NCBI GenBank assembly: GCA_025458585.1
Contig: JALOSD010000028.1
Span: 1 to 21,758, forward strand
Direction of reading: 5' to 3'
DNA length: 21,758 bases
Source of the DNA: Burkholderiaceae bacterium
GTDB lineage: Bacteria; Pseudomonadota; Gammaproteobacteria; Burkholderiales; Burkholderiaceae_C
Shown here piece after piece: positions 15,901 to 21,758 of this stretch (position 1 is its first letter; every line of letters starts with the position of its first letter). The notes below the pieces were generated by a model that saw only the letters and a program-made list of their open reading frames with translations, did not search any database and had not been told where the DNA came from. Position numbers and translations under genes: made by a program.

Positions 15901-16596
15901 GTCCATCGCGGCGAACACGTTGCGGATGCGCTCGCTGCGGATCGGCCCGGGAAACACGGTGTTGACGCGCACGCCGCGCGCGCCGAGCTCGAGCGAGAGC
16001 TCGCGCGACACCGCGTTGAGCGCCGCCTTGGGCACGACGTAGGCGGCGCGGCCGTAGTAGTCGGTGCGCGAGAACACGGTCGAGATGTTGATCACCGACG
16101 CGCCCGGCGCGAGCGACGGCGCCGCCGCGCGCACGACGTTCCACGCCACGCACAGGATGTTGCGCACCGCGTCGCCGAGCGTCTCGGTGTCGCCGAAGCC
16201 CTCGGCGCGCAGGGCGTCGAGCTCGTCGCGCGTCAGCGGCACCTTGGCCAGAGGCTGGCGCGGGCCGGCCGAGCCGGCGTTGTTGACGAGCACGTCGATG
16301 CGGCCGTGGCGCGCGACCGCCGCGGCGATGCCGGCGCGCACCTGATCGGGGTCGGCGGCGTCCATCACGACGCCGCTGGCGCGCTCGGCCGGCACGCCGG
16401 TGTCGGCGACGGCGGCGGCGATCGCGGCGTCGAGCCGGGTCTGGTCGCGGCCCGTGAAGACGACGGTGGCGCCTTCGCGCAGGTAGGCGCGCACGATCTC
16501 GCTGCCGAGGTTGCCGGCCGCGCCGGTGACGAGGGCGACCTTGCCGGCGAGGCGACCGGCGCTGGCGACGGGGGAGGGGATGGCGACGGCGTTCAT
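12979..16596 (-). CDS. mcr: Bifunctional malonyl-CoA reductase (malonyl-CoA to 3-hydroxypropionate)
   Basis: NADPH-dependent two-step reduction of malonyl-CoA via malonate semialdehyde to 3-hydroxypropionate, a signature enzyme of the bi-cycle. The 1205-residue product is close to the Chloroflexus protein (about 1219) and has the same architecture. The N-terminal half (about 1-550, semialdehyde reduction) has the nucleotide motif TGAAGNLG (24-31), NNAG and the catalytic pair Tyr186/Lys190 in YVVPK. The C-terminal half (about 570-1205, CoA-ester reduction) has TGGSAGIG (580-587), NNAG (667-670), Ser720 and Tyr739/Lys743 in YAVSK. Each half also contains a second, degenerate Rossmann-like region, as described for the family. 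Start ATG at 16596 follows ACGGAG. It lies 55 bases downstream of pcs, probably one transcript. No catalytic residue appears lost. Two fused but unrelated short-chain dehydrogenases is the alternative, which size and context make unlikely. Confidence 0.95.
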   Translation of the reverse strand: MNAVAIPSPVASAGRLAGKVALVTGAAGNLGSEIVRAYLREGATVVFTGRDQTRLDAAIAAAVADTGVPAERASGVVMDAADPDQVRAGIAAAVARHGRIDVLVNNAGSAGPRQPLAKVPLTRDELDALRAEGFGDTETLGDAVRNILCVAWNVVRAAAPSLAPGASVINISTVFSRTDYYGRAAYVVPKAALNAVSRELSLELGARGVRVNTVFPGPIRSERIRNVFAAMDKLKGQEPGTTAQGFFDRMTLARALDGEAPTKTFPVPADVAAACVFLGSDDSGALNGQELDISHGMQVAKESRSHLMSRPTLRTVDASGLTVLVAAGDQLDEAITIARMQAEAGAHVVLGLARADDVAHATRSLGSHRHDRQIDVRRFDRTEPESMTAVLDEFAAEGQPIAGVVALPAYGAGRFTGSMVDAGDDDVDAFIDDEVGGALALARTVSRHWRERDDLPQDPRLVFVTNGDDGAGNTWANGLRAAVEELVRIWRGESEVDVRNGRAARLEWSNQIVRYGNREAENVPFTAGHAARLLFKERRVEQIDLHVPESIVDATGARRSTLGFTENLTGLHTGKAVLITGGSAGIGGQVARLLAIGGARVMMVARRASELDHARDRIVGELEDIGYSGAGRRVRTLAGIDVGNLASLEHAVQETVKAFGRIDYLINNAGVAGAEEMVVDMNVDAWRYTLDANLVSNYALMHAVVPTMRQQGGGYILNVSSYFGGEKHLAVAYPNRADYAVSKAGQRALVEATARFLGPEIQINALAPGPVEGDRLKGTGGRPGLFERRGRLILENKRLNAVHMAVVKSLRRGTRIETVLARLAANDVSALAIDSEAPHELRQLAVACSREGDDECTWGQFLLSEKVAERLVTRLRTGGHLLDSDEWRDRAAGGWLAKLPPDDKPWLPPQQIAREAAKVRNGVLSLLHLRKMPTEGGLSVERSITEREMFGSPKRERLDQMRGRTVWLLGEHLVDYLAEAARQLVHQCQVGKVVLITATEAGASALQRALRDVRADALEMIPLDQKGMSVESAMDDALVRFGHPTTVVSTPFAPLPEVLFGRDDEVMLPPAGFRDLVEAHLTQHFRVSRKASLIDGAQIVLVTPDVPYGRDAKGVGFALANFVKTTLHAFTATLAVENERLAHDVPVNQINLTRRVRSEEPRNEEEHDEEVKRFARAVLLAGAPLPDAEDSRYRARIYRGMSLTV

Positions 16597-16608
16597 CGTG
16601 GGCTCCGT

Positions 16609-16644
16609 GGGGCGGGGGGCGGGGCGGCTAGAGGGAGGGCGGGG
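16609..16644 (+). other. G-rich tract between pcs and mcr
   Basis: The gap between the pcs stop and mcr start carries six runs of three or more G on the plus strand (16609-16612, 16614-16619, 16621-16624, 16633-16635, 16637-16639, 16641-16644), separated mostly by single bases. The longest loop is 8 bases, so it nearly meets the usual quadruplex pattern. The mRNA strand is correspondingly C-rich. Confidence 0.5.
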
Positions 16645-16651
16645 CGGCGAA

Positions 16652-21758
<5,107 letters not shown>

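Overview
The window comes from a very GC-rich bacterium (roughly 70 % by eye). The flanking genes are class I DAHP synthase, an ompA-thyA-DMT permease-folA operon, a Tat-exported HiPIP and a di-haem peroxidase lipoprotein. Together they suggest a betaproteobacterium of the Burkholderiales, near the Rubrivivax/Leptothrix/Methylibium type. That placement is inference from gene content and base composition; no rRNA gene is present.

Left third (1-5889): a (-) DAHP synthase gene; a (+) cytochrome c peroxidase-family lipoprotein gene with a perfect 14-bp palindrome just before its ribosome binding site; a tight (-) operon ompA-like lipoprotein > thyA > EamA permease > folA; and a (+) HiPIP gene.

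Right two thirds (5876-21758): an uninterrupted block holding every enzyme that is specific to the 3-hydroxypropionate (Fuchs) bi-cycle of CO2 fixation, as known from Chloroflexus. In (-) strand transcription order these are pcs (propionyl-CoA synthase, 5' end outside the window) and mcr (bifunctional malonyl-CoA reductase), then smtA, smtB, mct, mcl and mch. A single (+) gene, meh (mesaconyl-C4-CoA hydratase), sits between mcr and smtA, convergent to mcr and divergent from smtA. First cycle: Mcr makes 3-hydroxypropionate from malonyl-CoA, Pcs makes propionyl-CoA, and after carboxylation to succinyl-CoA SmtAB forms malyl-CoA, which Mcl cleaves to acetyl-CoA and glyoxylate. Second cycle: Mcl condenses glyoxylate with propionyl-CoA, then Mch, Mct and Meh yield citramalyl-CoA, which Mcl cleaves to pyruvate and acetyl-CoA. 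Enzymes shared with general metabolism (acetyl-/propionyl-CoA carboxylase, methylmalonyl-CoA epimerase and mutase, succinate dehydrogenase, fumarase) are not in the window.

The main oddities are two frame changes in the dehydratase part of pcs, the first at a 4-bp tandem duplication; a 12-bp tandem repeat of 7.6 copies between meh and mcr; and the inverted position of meh. No transposase, tRNA, rRNA or CRISPR array was seen. No gene-free stretch exceeds 300 bases.
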